Source: an uncultured Oscillospiraceae bacterium (GTDB taxonomy: Bacteria; Bacillota; Clostridia; Oscillospirales; Oscillospiraceae). Taken from it: a stretch of DNA of 46,468 nucleotides. Below the pieces are notes generated by a model that was not told where the DNA came from, did no database searches, and saw only the letters and a program-made list of their open reading frames with translations. The position numbers and the translations under genes are program-made. The stretch lies in contig CALXDD010000020.1 in assembly GCA_944386985.1 (NCBI GenBank), forward strand, positions 1-46,468, read 5' to 3'. This document shows, one piece after another, positions 30,046-38,253 of this stretch; the first letter of the stretch is position 1; the number at the start of each line of letters is the position of its first letter.

Positions 30046-31209
30046 ATGATCCAGTTTCTGGCAAAGCATCTGATTAAGGACTACCAGCAGGTGAAGCGGC
30101 CGGAGGTGCGGCAGAAGTACGGCCTTTTGTGCGGCACGGTGGGGGTCTGCCTCAATGTGCTGCTCTTCGCTGGAAAGGCCCTGGCCGGTATCCTCAGCGG
30201 GTCGGTGGCCATCACCGCCGATGCCTTCAATAACCTCTCGGACGCGGGTTCCTCGGTGGTGTCCATGCTGGGGTTCAAGCTGGCGGGGCAGAAGCCGGAC
30301 AGCGATCACCCCTTTGGCCACGGACGGATGGAGTACATCTCCGGCCTGGTGGTGGCCATGCTCATCGTTCTTATGGGCGTGGAACTTTTGAAGAGCAGCG
30401 TGGAGAAGATCCGAAACCCGGAGGAGATTACCCTCAGTGCGTTGACAGTGGCGATTCTGGTGGTGTCCATTGCCGTGAAGCTGTACATGAGCGCCTATAA
30501 CCGCTCGGTGGGGAAGAAGATCGACTCCGCAGCCATGGCGGCCACCGCCACTGACAGCCTCAGCGACGTGTGCGCTACTACGGTGGTGTTGGCGGCCACC
30601 CTGGCAGGACACTTCACGGGCCTCGCCATCGACGGCTGGTGTGGTCTCCTGGTTGCTGTCTTTATCCTCTACGCCGGGGGACGGGCGGCCTGGGACACCA
30701 TCAGTCCCCTGCTGGGACAGCCCCCGGAGCCGGAGTTTGTGGCGGAGGTGGAGCGGCGGGTGCTGGCCCACCCGGAGATTGTGGGCATCCACGATCTGAT
30801 CGTCCACGACTACGGACCCGGCCGCCTGATGATCACCCTCCACGCGGAGGTCCCCGCCGACGGGGATCTGCTGGCCCTCCACGACGCGGTAGACACGGTG
30901 GAAAACGAGCTGGCGGAGAACATGCACTGCATGGCCACCATCCACATGGACCCTGTGGTCTGCGACGAGGCCACCCAGGAGGTGCGCCAGCAGGTGGCGG
31001 AGCTGGTGCGGCAGATCGATGAGCGAATTACCATCCACGACTTCCGTATGGTCCGGGGCACCACCCACACCAATCTGATCTTCGACGCCCAGGTTCCCTT
31101 CGGCCTGAAGCGGACGGACAAGGAGATCGAACGGCAGATCAAAGCCCTGGTGCGGGGGATGAAGGGCAACTACTACGCTGTGGTGCGGGTGGAAAAGAGC
31201 TTTGTATAA
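30046..31209 (+). CDS. Cation diffusion facilitator (CDF) metal exporter
   Basis: 387 residues, six membrane helices and a cytoplasmic C-terminal domain. Metal-site motifs are DAFNNLSDAGSS in helix 2 and DSHPFGHGRME after it (the HPxGHGR CDF signature), with ATATDSLSDV in helix 5. The C-terminal part (HDLIVHDYGPGRLMITLHAE) is the ferredoxin-like dimerisation domain. It exports Zn, Mn or Fe by proton antiport. ATG 30046 follows GGAGGAAGG; the upstream frame extension overlaps the zinc-ribbon gene and is not used. Confidence 0.93.
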   Translation: MIQFLAKHLIKDYQQVKRPEVRQKYGLLCGTVGVCLNVLLFAGKALAGILSGSVAITADAFNNLSDAGSSVVSMLGFKLAGQKPDSDHPFGHGRMEYISGLVVAMLIVLMGVELLKSSVEKIRNPEEITLSALTVAILVVSIAVKLYMSAYNRSVGKKIDSAAMAATATDSLSDVCATTVVLAATLAGHFTGLAIDGWCGLLVAVFILYAGGRAAWDTISPLLGQPPEPEFVAEVERRVLAHPEIVGIHDLIVHDYGPGRLMITLHAEVPADGDLLALHDAVDTVENELAENMHCMATIHMDPVVCDEATQEVRQQVAELVRQIDERITIHDFRMVRGTTHTNLIFDAQVPFGLKRTDKEIERQIKALVRGMKGNYYAVVRVEKSFV

Positions 31210-31214
31210 GAAAA

Positions 31215-31236
31215 CCGCCGCCCGGAGGGGCGGCGG
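31215..31236 (-). terminator. Hairpin terminator between the CDF and ArsC-like genes
   Basis: A 9-bp stem (CCGCCGCCC with GGGCGGCGG) with a 4-base loop. The T run (GGTTTTC) is on the minus-strand exit, so it best serves the ArsC-like gene; it may also slow plus-strand transcripts. Confidence 0.6.
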
Positions 31237-31244
31237 ATATGGGC

Positions 31245-31580
31245 TTATTCCCAGCGTTCCCACACCTCCGGGCAGTAGCCCACGGTGGCATCCCGCCCGT
31301 TGCGGACGATGGGGGTATTGAAGAGCTGGGGATTTTCAAAGAGCTTCTCCTCGGCGGCGTCGGGGGTGATATAGGCCATATACAAGTCCTGGTAGGCCCG
31401 GCATTTGGTGTTTACCAGCTGCTCGAAGGAGAGCTTGCTGCGGATGGAGCGGTACTCCCCGGGGGAAAACCCCTTTTTGAAAAGGTCGATATACTGATAT
31501 TTGATGCGCCGCTCTTTGAACCAGCGCTCCGCTTTTTTGGTGTCGAAGCACTTGGAGGAGCCGAAAATCTGAATATTCAT
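31245..31580 (-). CDS. ArsC/Spx-family protein
   Basis: 111 residues, thioredoxin-like ArsC fold. N-terminus MNIQIFGSSKCFDTKKAERW has the single active-site cysteine (Cys11) where Spx proteins have C-x-x-C; the rest (RRIKYQYIDLFKKG; NTPIVRNGRDATVGY) fits the YffB/Spx/ArsC-like group. It could be a glutaredoxin-type reductase; arsenate reduction is not assured because no ars genes are near. ATG 31580 lies head-to-head with the sirtuin gene 29 bp away. Confidence 0.82.
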   Translation of the reverse strand: MNIQIFGSSKCFDTKKAERWFKERRIKYQYIDLFKKGFSPGEYRSIRSKLSFEQLVNTKCRAYQDLYMAYITPDAAEEKLFENPQLFNTPIVRNGRDATVGYCPEVWERWE

Positions 31581-31609
31581 TGGTGAAATTCTCCTTTGGA
31601 GGTGGAAGT

Positions 31610-32320
31610 ATGAAGGAATTGGAGCAATTGAAGCAGTGGGTGGAGGAGAGTCATCGGATCGTTTTCTTCGGCGGCGCCGGGGTCAGTACGGAAAGCGGTA
31701 TCCCGGATTTCCGCAGCACCGACGGACTCTATCACCAGCAGTACGCCTATCCGCCCGAGACCATTTTAAGCCATACCTTCTATAAAAGCAACAGGGAAGA
31801 GTTCTGGCGGTTTTATCGGGACAAGATGCTGTATCTGGATGCCCAGCCAAACGCCGCCCACAGGAAGCTTGCCCAGTGGGAGGAAGAGGGAAAGCTCACC
31901 GCGGTGGTGACCCAGAATATCGACGGGCTCCACCAGAAGGCGGGGAGCAAGAAGGTGCTGGAGCTCCATGGCAGCGTTCTGCGCAACTACTGCGAGAAAT
32001 GCGGCAAGTTCCACAGTGTGGAGGAGATCGCAGAGGTCGCCGGGGTGCCGAAGTGCCAGTGCGGGGGCTACATCAAGCCGGACGTGGTGCTCTACGAGGA
32101 GGGGCTGGACCAGCGGATTTTGGAGGAGTCGGTGCGGTGCATCGCCCAGGCGGATATGCTCATCATCGGCGGAACGTCCCTGGTGGTCTACCCGGCGGCG
32201 GGACTGGTGCGCTACTACCGGGGAAACCGGCTGGTGGTCATCAACAAAACGGAGCTTCAGAACGCCGGGGCGGACCTGACCATTCAGGCGCCTATCGGGC
32301 AGGTGCTGGGGGCGCTGTGA
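31610..32320 (+). CDS. cobB: Sirtuin, NAD-dependent protein deacylase
   Basis: 236 residues. VFFGGAGVSTESGIPDFRST is the Rossmann NAD site, TQNIDGLHQKAGS carries the conserved N-x-D and LELHGS the catalytic histidine; the zinc cysteines are CEKCG and CQCGG. It removes acetyl or acyl groups from lysine using NAD. ATG 31610 follows TTTGGAGGTGG. The tRNA-Leu promoter begins about 30 bp after its stop. Confidence 0.94.
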   Translation: MKELEQLKQWVEESHRIVFFGGAGVSTESGIPDFRSTDGLYHQQYAYPPETILSHTFYKSNREEFWRFYRDKMLYLDAQPNAAHRKLAQWEEEGKLTAVVTQNIDGLHQKAGSKKVLELHGSVLRNYCEKCGKFHSVEEIAEVAGVPKCQCGGYIKPDVVLYEEGLDQRILEESVRCIAQADMLIIGGTSLVVYPAAGLVRYYRGNRLVVINKTELQNAGADLTIQAPIGQVLGAL

Positions 32321-32348
32321 AAAATTGGCGGGAAGAAGAAAATAGTGG

Positions 32349-32377
32349 TTGACAAAGAGGGGAAAAATCGTTATAAT
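32349..32377 (+). promoter_or_regulatory. Consensus sigma-A promoter of the tRNA-Leu pair
   Basis: TTGACA, exactly 17 bp, TATAAT, 33 bp before the first tRNA. Confidence 0.92.
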
Positions 32378-32409
32378 AACCCTGCTGTCCATTTGAGGGG
32401 AGCAGAGAT

Positions 32410-32494
32410 GCGAGTGTGCTGGAACTGGTAGACAGGCACGTTTGAGGGGCGTGTGACAACCGTCGTACGGGTTCAAGTCCCGTCACTCGCACCA
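32410..32494 (+). tRNA. tRNA-Leu (anticodon GAG)
   Basis: Acceptor GCGAGTG pairs with CACTCGC, discriminator A and encoded CCA at the end. The anticodon loop reads TTTGAGGGG with GAG in the centre; a long variable arm (GTGACAACCGTCGTAC region) and the GGTTCAAGTCC T-loop are typical of class II leucine tRNAs. Confidence 0.95.
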
Positions 32495-32525
32495 CCTTTT
32501 CTCTCCAAGAACAGACAGCCTATGC

Positions 32526-32613
32526 GCGCGAGTGGTGGAATTGGCAGACTCGCTAGATTCAGGTTCTAGTGTTCATTACGGACGTGCGGGTTCAAGTCCC
32601 GCCTCGCGCACCA
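32526..32613 (+). tRNA. tRNA-Leu (anticodon CAG)
   Basis: Acceptor GCGCGAG pairs with CTCGCGC, discriminator A, encoded CCA. Anticodon stem CTAGA/TCTAG with loop TTCAGGT gives CAG; the long variable arm and GGTTCAAGTCC loop fit leucine. It is 31 bp after the first tRNA and shares its promoter. Confidence 0.95.
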
Positions 32614-32616
32614 TCG

Positions 32617-32652
32617 TCGGAGCAAGCTTTGTACTGCTTGCTCCGATTTTTT
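32617..32652 (+). terminator. Terminator of the tRNA-Leu operon
   Basis: An 11-bp perfect stem (TCGGAGCAAGC with GCTTGCTCCGA), 8-base loop, TTTTTT. Confidence 0.93.
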
Positions 32653-32818
32653 GCGTTCTCTGAAAAGTCCGCCTTGGGCGGGGCGGGCTGTGTTCTCCTC
32701 CATCCGGGCAGCTTAAAATATTTTGAAAAAAATGGAGCGGCCATGAATGGATTAGGGCAGGTGGATCGTATTGAGAGTGAGACCGGAAACGGCCACTTTG
32801 CAATAGGAGGACAATAAG

Positions 32819-33274
32819 ATGAAAAAACTGAGAGGATTGGTAGTTCTTGCACTGGTCGCAGCGGTGCTGACGGCGGTAGGCGTGTTCGCGGCAGGAAACG
32901 GCGCGGGCCGGGGAAGCTGGGGAAACCATTGCCGGTATGTGGACGCTGACGGCGACGGGGTCTGCGATAACCAGGGTGTGTACTGCCAGTTTGTGGACGC
33001 CAATGGCGATGGAATCTGTGACAACCATGGCACTTATTGCCAGCATGTGGATGCCAGCGGCGACGGGATCTGCGACACCCACGGCACGTACTGCCAATAT
33101 GTGGACGCCGACGGCGACGGGGTCTGTGACAACCAGTGCACCTATTGCCGCCATCTGGACGCTGACGGCGACGGCCTGTGCGACAGCTGCGGCGAGACCT
33201 GCCCCGCAGGGACCGGCGTTTCCTATGGCGGCGGCCGGCAGCACCACGGTGCGGGACGCGGCTGCGGGAGATAA
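32819..33274 (+). CDS. Secreted repeat protein with five Cys/Asp-rich 18-residue units
   Basis: 151 residues. Signal peptide of about 25 residues (VVLALVAAVLTAVGVFAAG). From about residue 38 there are five consecutive 18-residue repeats of the type C-x-x-V-D-A-D-G-D-G-x-C-D-N-x-x-x-Y, then a Gly/His/Cys tail. D-x-D-G-D-G is a calcium-loop signature (EF-hand/thrombospondin-3-like); two cysteines per unit could form disulfides or bind a soft metal. AGGAGG precedes the ATG. The ECF sigma and RsgI-type genes follow directly, so it may be the output of that system. No family name is assigned. Confidence 0.75.
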   Translation: MKKLRGLVVLALVAAVLTAVGVFAAGNGAGRGSWGNHCRYVDADGDGVCDNQGVYCQFVDANGDGICDNHGTYCQHVDASGDGICDTHGTYCQYVDADGDGVCDNQCTYCRHLDADGDGLCDSCGETCPAGTGVSYGGGRQHHGAGRGCGR

Positions 33275-33289
33275 AAGAGAGGGATTGCA

Positions 33290-33772
33290 ATGCGCAGTGA
33301 GCAGGAGGCATGCAGAGCCATCGAACGGTACGCGGATACCGTGCGGCGGCTGTGCATGATCCATCTGAAAAACGAGGCGGATACCGAGGATATTTTTCAG
33401 ACGGTGTTTTTGAAATATGTCCTCAGCACCACCCGTTTTCAATCGGAGGAGCACGAGAAGGCGTGGATGATCCGGGTGACCATCAACGCCTGTAAGGACC
33501 TGCTCAAAAGCGTTTTCCGCAGCCGGACAGTGTCTCTGGAGGAACTGCCGGAGGCGGTGGTGTCGGGCAGCAACGAGAGCCGGGAGGTATTGGAGGCGGT
33601 GCTGTCCCTGCCGAAAAAATACCGGGATGTGGTGTATCTCCACTACTATGAGGGCTATCCGGCGCCCCAGATCGGGGAAATTTTAGGGAAGAAGACCAAC
33701 ACGGTCTATACGCTCCTGACCCGGGCCAAGCAGTTGCTTCGGGAGAAGCTGGGAGGTGAGGAGGATGCGTGA
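33290..33772 (+). CDS. ECF-type RNA polymerase sigma factor
   Basis: 160 residues. Region 2 (AIERYADTVRRLCMIHLKNE then ADTEDIFQTVFLKYV) and region 4 (SLPKKYRDVVYLHYYEGYPA, IGEILGKKTNTVYTLLTRAK) are both complete. The gene overlaps the anti-sigma gene by 8 bp and follows the repeat-protein gene by 15 bp. A sigma factor coupled to an RsgI-type membrane anti-sigma is expected to respond to an extracellular signal. Confidence 0.92.
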   Translation: MRSEQEACRAIERYADTVRRLCMIHLKNEADTEDIFQTVFLKYVLSTTRFQSEEHEKAWMIRVTINACKDLLKSVFRSRTVSLEELPEAVVSGSNESREVLEAVLSLPKKYRDVVYLHYYEGYPAPQIGEILGKKTNTVYTLLTRAKQLLREKLGGEEDA

Positions 33773-34514
33773 ACAGCTGAAGGAGGCCCTGGATCAGGTC
33801 CAGGCCAGCCAGGAAATGAAGGAGAGGACCCTGGCCTATCTGGACCGCCGGACCCACGGTTTTCGCCGCGCTGCGCCCAGAGCGGCGGGGTGGGTGCTGG
33901 CGGCGGCCTGCTGCTTGGTGCTGATGCTGGTGGGCGGTACCCTCTATTTCACCCCTACCGCCGCCATCAGCGTGGATGTGAACCCCTCCCTGGAGTTGGA
34001 GGTCAACCGCTTCGACCGTGTGATCTCTGTGAAGGGCTACCAGGAGGACGGCCAGGCGCTGGCGGACTCGGTGGACCTCGGCCATCTCTCCTACACAGAG
34101 GCTCTGGAGCGGCTGATGGCCAGCGAGACGATCGTAAACTGCCTGGCCAATGAGGAGCTGCTCTCTATCACCGTGGTGGGCGACGAGACCCAGCGGACGG
34201 CTATTTTAGCGGAGGCGGAGCGCTGGGCCGCCGGGTCGGAGAATATCTGCTGCGGCGCCGGCAATCCGGAGGAGGTGGGGCATGCCCACGAGGCGGGGCT
34301 GTCCTTCGGCAAGTATCAGGCATTTCTGGAACTGCAGGCCCTGGACCCCTCCGTTACGGAGGAGGACGCGGCGGGGATGACCATGCGGCAGATCCAGGAC
34401 CGGATCGATGCCCTGACCGGCGGCTCCGCAGGACAGTGGACCTCTGGAGATACCTGCGGAAACGGGACTGGCGGCGGCCACCATGGCTACGGCTGGGGAG
34501 GACGTCATGAATAG
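33765..34514 (+). CDS. RsgI-type membrane anti-sigma factor
   Basis: 249 residues. A short cytoplasmic N-part (MREQLKEALDQVQASQEMKE onward, about 40 residues) would bind the sigma factor, followed by one membrane helix (GWVLAAACCLVLMLVGGTLY) and an outer domain containing AAISVDVNPSLELEVNRFDR, typical of RsgI-like anti-sigmas. The C-end is Gly/His-rich (GGGHHGYGWGGRHE), echoing the tail of the secreted repeat protein. ATG 33765 follows GGAGGTGAGG and overlaps the sigma stop; a GTG at 33756 is a weaker alternative. Confidence 0.85.
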   Translation: MREQLKEALDQVQASQEMKERTLAYLDRRTHGFRRAAPRAAGWVLAAACCLVLMLVGGTLYFTPTAAISVDVNPSLELEVNRFDRVISVKGYQEDGQALADSVDLGHLSYTEALERLMASETIVNCLANEELLSITVVGDETQRTAILAEAERWAAGSENICCGAGNPEEVGHAHEAGLSFGKYQAFLELQALDPSVTEEDAAGMTMRQIQDRIDALTGGSAGQWTSGDTCGNGTGGGHHGYGWGGRHE

Positions 34515-34566
34515 AGAAATGGACGGCGGCATCGCCCCCCGAAACGCCGCCCTGGCATGTAGAATT

Positions 34567-34597
34567 AAAAACGCCCGACAGATGTCGGGCGTTTTTT
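34567..34597. terminator. Bidirectional terminator between the RsgI-type and DtxR-type genes
   Basis: A 14-bp perfect stem AAAAACGCCCGACA with TGTCGGGCGTTTTT around GA, plus an extra T. It serves both convergent genes. Confidence 0.92.
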
Positions 34598-34604
34598 GCT
34601 GGAT

Positions 34605-34991
34605 TTATTTGGGTAAAAGCTGTTCCGGGTGACGGCGGACAAACTGTCGGATGGCGTCAAAGCTCTCAGCACTGATGACATGTTCCATTCTGCAGGCGTC
34701 CTCGGCGGCCACAGCGGGGTCTACCCCCAGAGCGGACAGCCAGCCGGCGAGAAAGGTGTGGCGCTCATAGATCCGCTGGGCGATCTCCAGCCCTGCCTCC
34801 GTCAGTGTGATGTGGCCTGCGCCGTCCACCTCCACATAGCCGTTTTCCCGGAGATTTTTCATGGCGATGCTGACGCTGGGCTTGGAAAAATCCAGCTCTC
34901 CGGCGATGTCGATAGCCCGGACGTGTCCGTTGCGCTGATGGAGCACCAGGATCGTCTCCAGATAGTTTTCAGCGGACTCCTGTATTTTCAT
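34605..34991 (-). CDS. DtxR/MntR-family metal-dependent regulator (short)
   Basis: 128 residues: winged helix (SAENYLETILVLHQRNGHVR, SKPSVSIAMKNLRENGYVEV) and the metal-binding dimerisation part (ERHTFLAGWLSALGV, ACRMEHVISAESFDAI) with the usual H-E-H pattern. It lacks the SH3-like C-domain, so resembles MntR. It probably represses Mn or Fe uptake genes elsewhere. ATG 34991 follows AGAGGAGG; the longer open frame upstream is not used. Confidence 0.9.
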   Translation of the reverse strand: MKIQESAENYLETILVLHQRNGHVRAIDIAGELDFSKPSVSIAMKNLRENGYVEVDGAGHITLTEAGLEIAQRIYERHTFLAGWLSALGVDPAVAAEDACRMEHVISAESFDAIRQFVRRHPEQLLPK

Positions 34992-35457
34992 AGGCGCCTC
35001 CTCTCTAAGCTCTGTGTTCGGCATACCGCAATATATAACGTATAGCGGCGCGATTGCAGCCGGTATGATGTTAAATATTTTATCACAGGGCGGCGTTTTT
35101 CGCAAGCGAGGGCCGCATGACAGGCCGGAAAGAACAGACTTGTGTTGATTTGATATATTATGATTTAATAATACACATCCCCGGGTTTGGAGGGAAGACG
35201 AAAAGAAACTTTACATGGAGAAAGCGAATTTTTGAGGAAAATTTCAAGAAATGGAAGGGCCATTCCGGAAAAACGGACAGAAGCACAAAAAGCACCAGGG
35301 GAATTTGTGGAGATTCGATAAGGGAACATTGTTGCAATCCATAGGGGTGTGTGATAAAATATGTATATCATTTTTGAGTTTTGCAGTGTTTTACATGAAA
35401 AGTGTTGAATTAAGTTATTAAAAATAATTCTACACAAATCCGGAGAGGGAGATCGAT
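34992..35457. other. 466-bp AT-rich intergenic region before the BMC-associated operon
   Basis: No gene is supported. It contains a TATATTATGATTTAATAATA stretch near 35155-35175 and a partly symmetric GATAAAATATGTATATC at about 35353-35369, both candidate regulator sites. The 90 bp before the TTG at 35458 are very AT-rich, fitting a promoter region, but I cannot point to an unambiguous -35/-10 pair. Base composition is unlike the flanking genes. Confidence 0.5.
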
Positions 35458-36357
35458 TTGGCCAGTGCCTACATGATATATATGGATGGCCGGTACGAGT
35501 GCCTGGGTGTGGAAGGGAATCTCCGGCGGGACCGCCAGGGGACCTTTCTGCTGTCCTTTCTGGATCAGGACTTTCAGGCGGTGGCTGACGAGGCCCAGAG
35601 CCTGCGGCGGCAGGCCTACCATATCGAGCAGATGTACCGGAGCTACCAGCAGCTGTGCGGCCGATTTCAGGAGACCCACCTCCTGTTCCGTCTGGAGCTG
35701 GAGCGGATGGCTGACAGCGCCGACAGCCTCTACGCCGTGGGGCAGTGGGCAGGGGAGATGGCCCGCTTCCAGACGCTGATGGCCGCCGCGGTGGCCCGGG
35801 TGTTGGATCGGGAGACCGGCGGCAGCGACACCGGCCGGCGGTACCGGCAGCTTTTGGAGGAGGTGTCGGAGCTGTCCCGCTTGGCGGACCGGCTCCATGA
35901 GAGCGTGGGGGTGCAGTATGCCTTTGCCTCCGGCCAGGGACAGCTGTGCCTGACCGCCAAGGATCTGCGGGCGCTGCTGTTTTTGTCCTTTGAATATCTG
36001 GTGTCCCAGGGGTATGCTCTGGGCCGCTGTCTCAACTGCGGCCGGTATTTTGTTCCCTTCTCGGTGAACACCTGCTACTGCGACCGGCCCGCCGGAGAGG
36101 GGCGGACCTGCAAGTCCTTTGCGGCCAAGGCCAATTACGCCAGAAAGCTGCAGGAGGATCAGGCCCGGAGCCTCTATGTCCGGCTGAACAATACCTATCA
36201 GATGCGGGTCCGCCGCGCGCCGGACAGCTATCCGGCGGAGGAGTACCACCGCTGGCGCCAGGAGGCGAAAGAGCTGCTGGCCCAGGTGGAGCAGGGCGGG
36301 ATGACCTGCGAAGAATATCAGCAGAAGATCGCGCTGCCCAAGCGGCGGCGGGGCTGA
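35458..36357 (+). CDS. DUF6076-like protein with C-terminal zinc finger
   Basis: 299 residues. The first 180 are helical; then CLNCGRYFVPFSVNTCYCDR followed by GRTCKSF gives a cysteine cluster like the CGNR/DUF6076 zinc-finger region, with a basic C-end (KRRRG). The start is a TTG (35458) with GGAGAGGGA 7 bp upstream; an ATG five codons on is the alternative. The alcohol-dehydrogenase gene follows after 20 bp, so this appears to be the first gene of the BMC operon. A nucleic-acid-binding or regulatory role is possible but unproven. Its link to BMCs is not one I know. Confidence 0.65.
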   Translation: MASAYMIYMDGRYECLGVEGNLRRDRQGTFLLSFLDQDFQAVADEAQSLRRQAYHIEQMYRSYQQLCGRFQETHLLFRLELERMADSADSLYAVGQWAGEMARFQTLMAAAVARVLDRETGGSDTGRRYRQLLEEVSELSRLADRLHESVGVQYAFASGQGQLCLTAKDLRALLFLSFEYLVSQGYALGRCLNCGRYFVPFSVNTCYCDRPAGEGRTCKSFAAKANYARKLQEDQARSLYVRLNNTYQMRVRRAPDSYPAEEYHRWRQEAKELLAQVEQGGMTCEEYQQKIALPKRRRG

Positions 36358-36377
36358 GAGAAAGAAGGAGCTTGCGC

Positions 36378-37592
36378 ATGGAACATCAGGTAATTGAGCT
36401 GGTGCAGCCCCGGCACACCCTGATTGGGGAGGGCAGCATCCAGGAGATCCCCCGGTATCTCCGGCGGATTCAGGACAATGTGACGGCTCTGGTGGTCACG
36501 GACCAGGGACTGGTGAAGATCGGGACGGTGAAGAAGGTCACCGATGAGCTGGAGCGGGCGGGTATCCGCTACTGCCTCTACGACGGTGTGCAGCCAAACC
36601 CCACCGTGGGCATCGTCAACGAGGCCATGGACCGCTACCGCCGGGAGAACTGCGGCTGTATCATCGCCATCGGCGGCGGCTCCCCCATCGATGTGGCCAA
36701 AGCTGTCAGCATCCTGGCGGTGAACGGGGGCCGGATCGAGGACTATGTGGGCGTGAACAAGTCTGCCCGTCCCGGGGCCCCCATTGTGGCGGTGAACACC
36801 ACCGCCGGCACCGGCAGCGAGGTGACCTGTGCCTATGTGATCACCGACGAGGTGAAGAATGTGAAGCTGGTGATGATGGACCCCAACTGTCTGGCCTATC
36901 TCGCCATTGACGATCCCACCCTGATGGTGGGGATGCCCCCGGCCCTGACGGCGGCCACCGGCATGGACGCCCTCACCCACGCGGTGGAATGCTACGTCTG
37001 CCGGGAGGCCACCCCTTACACCGACGGTCTGGCCCTGGAGGCCATCCGCCTGGTGGGAACGGCTCTGCGCCGGGCGGTGAAGGACGGCGGGGACATGAAG
37101 GCCCGGACGGACATGTGCTGGGCGGAGTATCTGGCGGGGCTTGCCTTCTCCAACGCTGGCCTGGGCCTCGGTCACAGCATCGCCCACCAGCTGGGGGCCC
37201 AGTACCACATCCCCCACGGGGAGGCCTGTGCCCAGATTCTGCCCCGGGTGATGGAGTTCAACACCCCCGCCTGCCGCGGGCGGATGGGGGAGATCGCCAA
37301 GGCTCTGGGGGCGGATACCTCCGGTCTTACCGAGGAGGAGGCCGCCCAGCTGGCGGCGGACAGCGTCCGGGATCTGTGCGATGATGTGGGCATCCGGCCC
37401 ATCCACGCCTGTGGATTTTCCATGGACGACATCGGCCTTCTGGCCCGGCACGCCATGGAGGACACCTGTATCCCCTCCAACCCCGTGACGCCCACGGCGG
37501 AGGAGGTGGAGCGCATCATTGCCAAAGCCTATTGCGAGGGACTGGTGGTGGAGGCCATCCGCCAGCAGGGAGTTGGAAGGGAGCGGACATGA
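36378..37592 (+). CDS. Iron-type (group III) alcohol dehydrogenase, BMC-associated
   Basis: 404 residues. NAD site IIAIGGGSPIDVAKAVSIL, phosphate loop NTTAGTGSEVT, and iron ligands in DALTHAVECYV and GLGHSIAHQLGAQYHIPHGE. It would reduce an aldehyde to the alcohol with NADH, recycling NAD within or beside the shell, as PduQ and EutG do. No clear encapsulation peptide at either end. ATG 36378 (GAAGGAG upstream) is chosen over a TTG two codons earlier. Its stop overlaps the pduL start (ATGA). Confidence 0.9.
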   Translation: MEHQVIELVQPRHTLIGEGSIQEIPRYLRRIQDNVTALVVTDQGLVKIGTVKKVTDELERAGIRYCLYDGVQPNPTVGIVNEAMDRYRRENCGCIIAIGGGSPIDVAKAVSILAVNGGRIEDYVGVNKSARPGAPIVAVNTTAGTGSEVTCAYVITDEVKNVKLVMMDPNCLAYLAIDDPTLMVGMPPALTAATGMDALTHAVECYVCREATPYTDGLALEAIRLVGTALRRAVKDGGDMKARTDMCWAEYLAGLAFSNAGLGLGHSIAHQLGAQYHIPHGEACAQILPRVMEFNTPACRGRMGEIAKALGADTSGLTEEEAAQLAADSVRDLCDDVGIRPIHACGFSMDDIGLLARHAMEDTCIPSNPVTPTAEEVERIIAKAYCEGLVVEAIRQQGVGRERT

Positions 37593-38236
37593 GCGAAAAT
37601 AAAATTGTGATCCAGGACCGGGAGCAGCAGCTGGTGACGACCTATGTGATCTACCGGGAGACCGGGCGGATCTTCGTGCCGGCGGCCTCCTCCAACCGCC
37701 ACGTCCATCTGACGGCGGAGACTCTGGCGCGGCTGTTTGGCCCCGGCTACCAGCTGACGCCTCAGAAGGCGCTGTCCCAGCCCGGCCAGTTTGCCGCGGC
37801 GGAGACGGTGACGGTGGCGGGTCCCAAGGGGGAACTGAAAAAGGTGCGGGTGCTGGGTCCGGTCCGGAAGGAGGACCAGGTGGAGATCTCCCGGACCGAC
37901 TCCTTTAAATTAGGGGTGAAGCCGGTGGTGCGGATGTCCGGCGACGTGGCCGGGACGCCGGGAATCAGGCTCATCGGTCCGGCGGGTGAGGTGGAGATCC
38001 CCCAGGGGGTCATTGTGGCAGCCCGGCATCTCCACCTGTCGCAGGAGCAGTGTGAGACCTACGGCCTCCGGGACGGACAAGTGATCTCCCTGCGCAGCAG
38101 CGGAGAGCGGGCCGCAATTTTGGAAAATGTGGTGGTCCGGTCGGGACCGGGCCATGATATGGAGGTCCATTTGGACACCGATGAGGCCAACGCCATGGCC
38201 ATGCCCAACGGCGAGATGCTGGAGGTCGTGCAATAA
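37589..38236 (+). CDS. pduL: PduL-type phosphate acyltransferase
   Basis: 215 residues with the two zinc-binding beta-barrel motifs SNRHVHLT (about 36-43) and AARHLHLS (about 145-152), and RTDSFKLGVKPVVRMSG between them, all diagnostic of PduL. It exchanges acyl-CoA with phosphate to make acyl-phosphate, recycling CoA inside the shell. The N-terminal extension (MSENKIVIQDREQQLVTTYV) differs from the amphipathic tag of Salmonella PduL. It overlaps the alcohol-dehydrogenase gene by 4 bp. Confidence 0.93.
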   Translation: MSENKIVIQDREQQLVTTYVIYRETGRIFVPAASSNRHVHLTAETLARLFGPGYQLTPQKALSQPGQFAAAETVTVAGPKGELKKVRVLGPVRKEDQVEISRTDSFKLGVKPVVRMSGDVAGTPGIRLIGPAGEVEIPQGVIVAARHLHLSQEQCETYGLRDGQVISLRSSGERAAILENVVVRSGPGHDMEVHLDTDEANAMAMPNGEMLEVVQ

Positions 38237-38253
38237 GGAGAACCGAGAGCAGA

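Noticed and set aside
32743-32817. 24-codon ORF before the secreted repeat protein gene
   Set aside because: It has only a weak ribosome site and no sequence feature; its stop is just before the real start codon, but the strong site AGGAGG belongs to the downstream gene.
32925-33205. Regular 54-bp DNA repeats that could be mistaken for a CRISPR-like array
   Set aside because: The period is a multiple of three and the units encode the 18-residue protein repeat; there are no spacers or cas genes.
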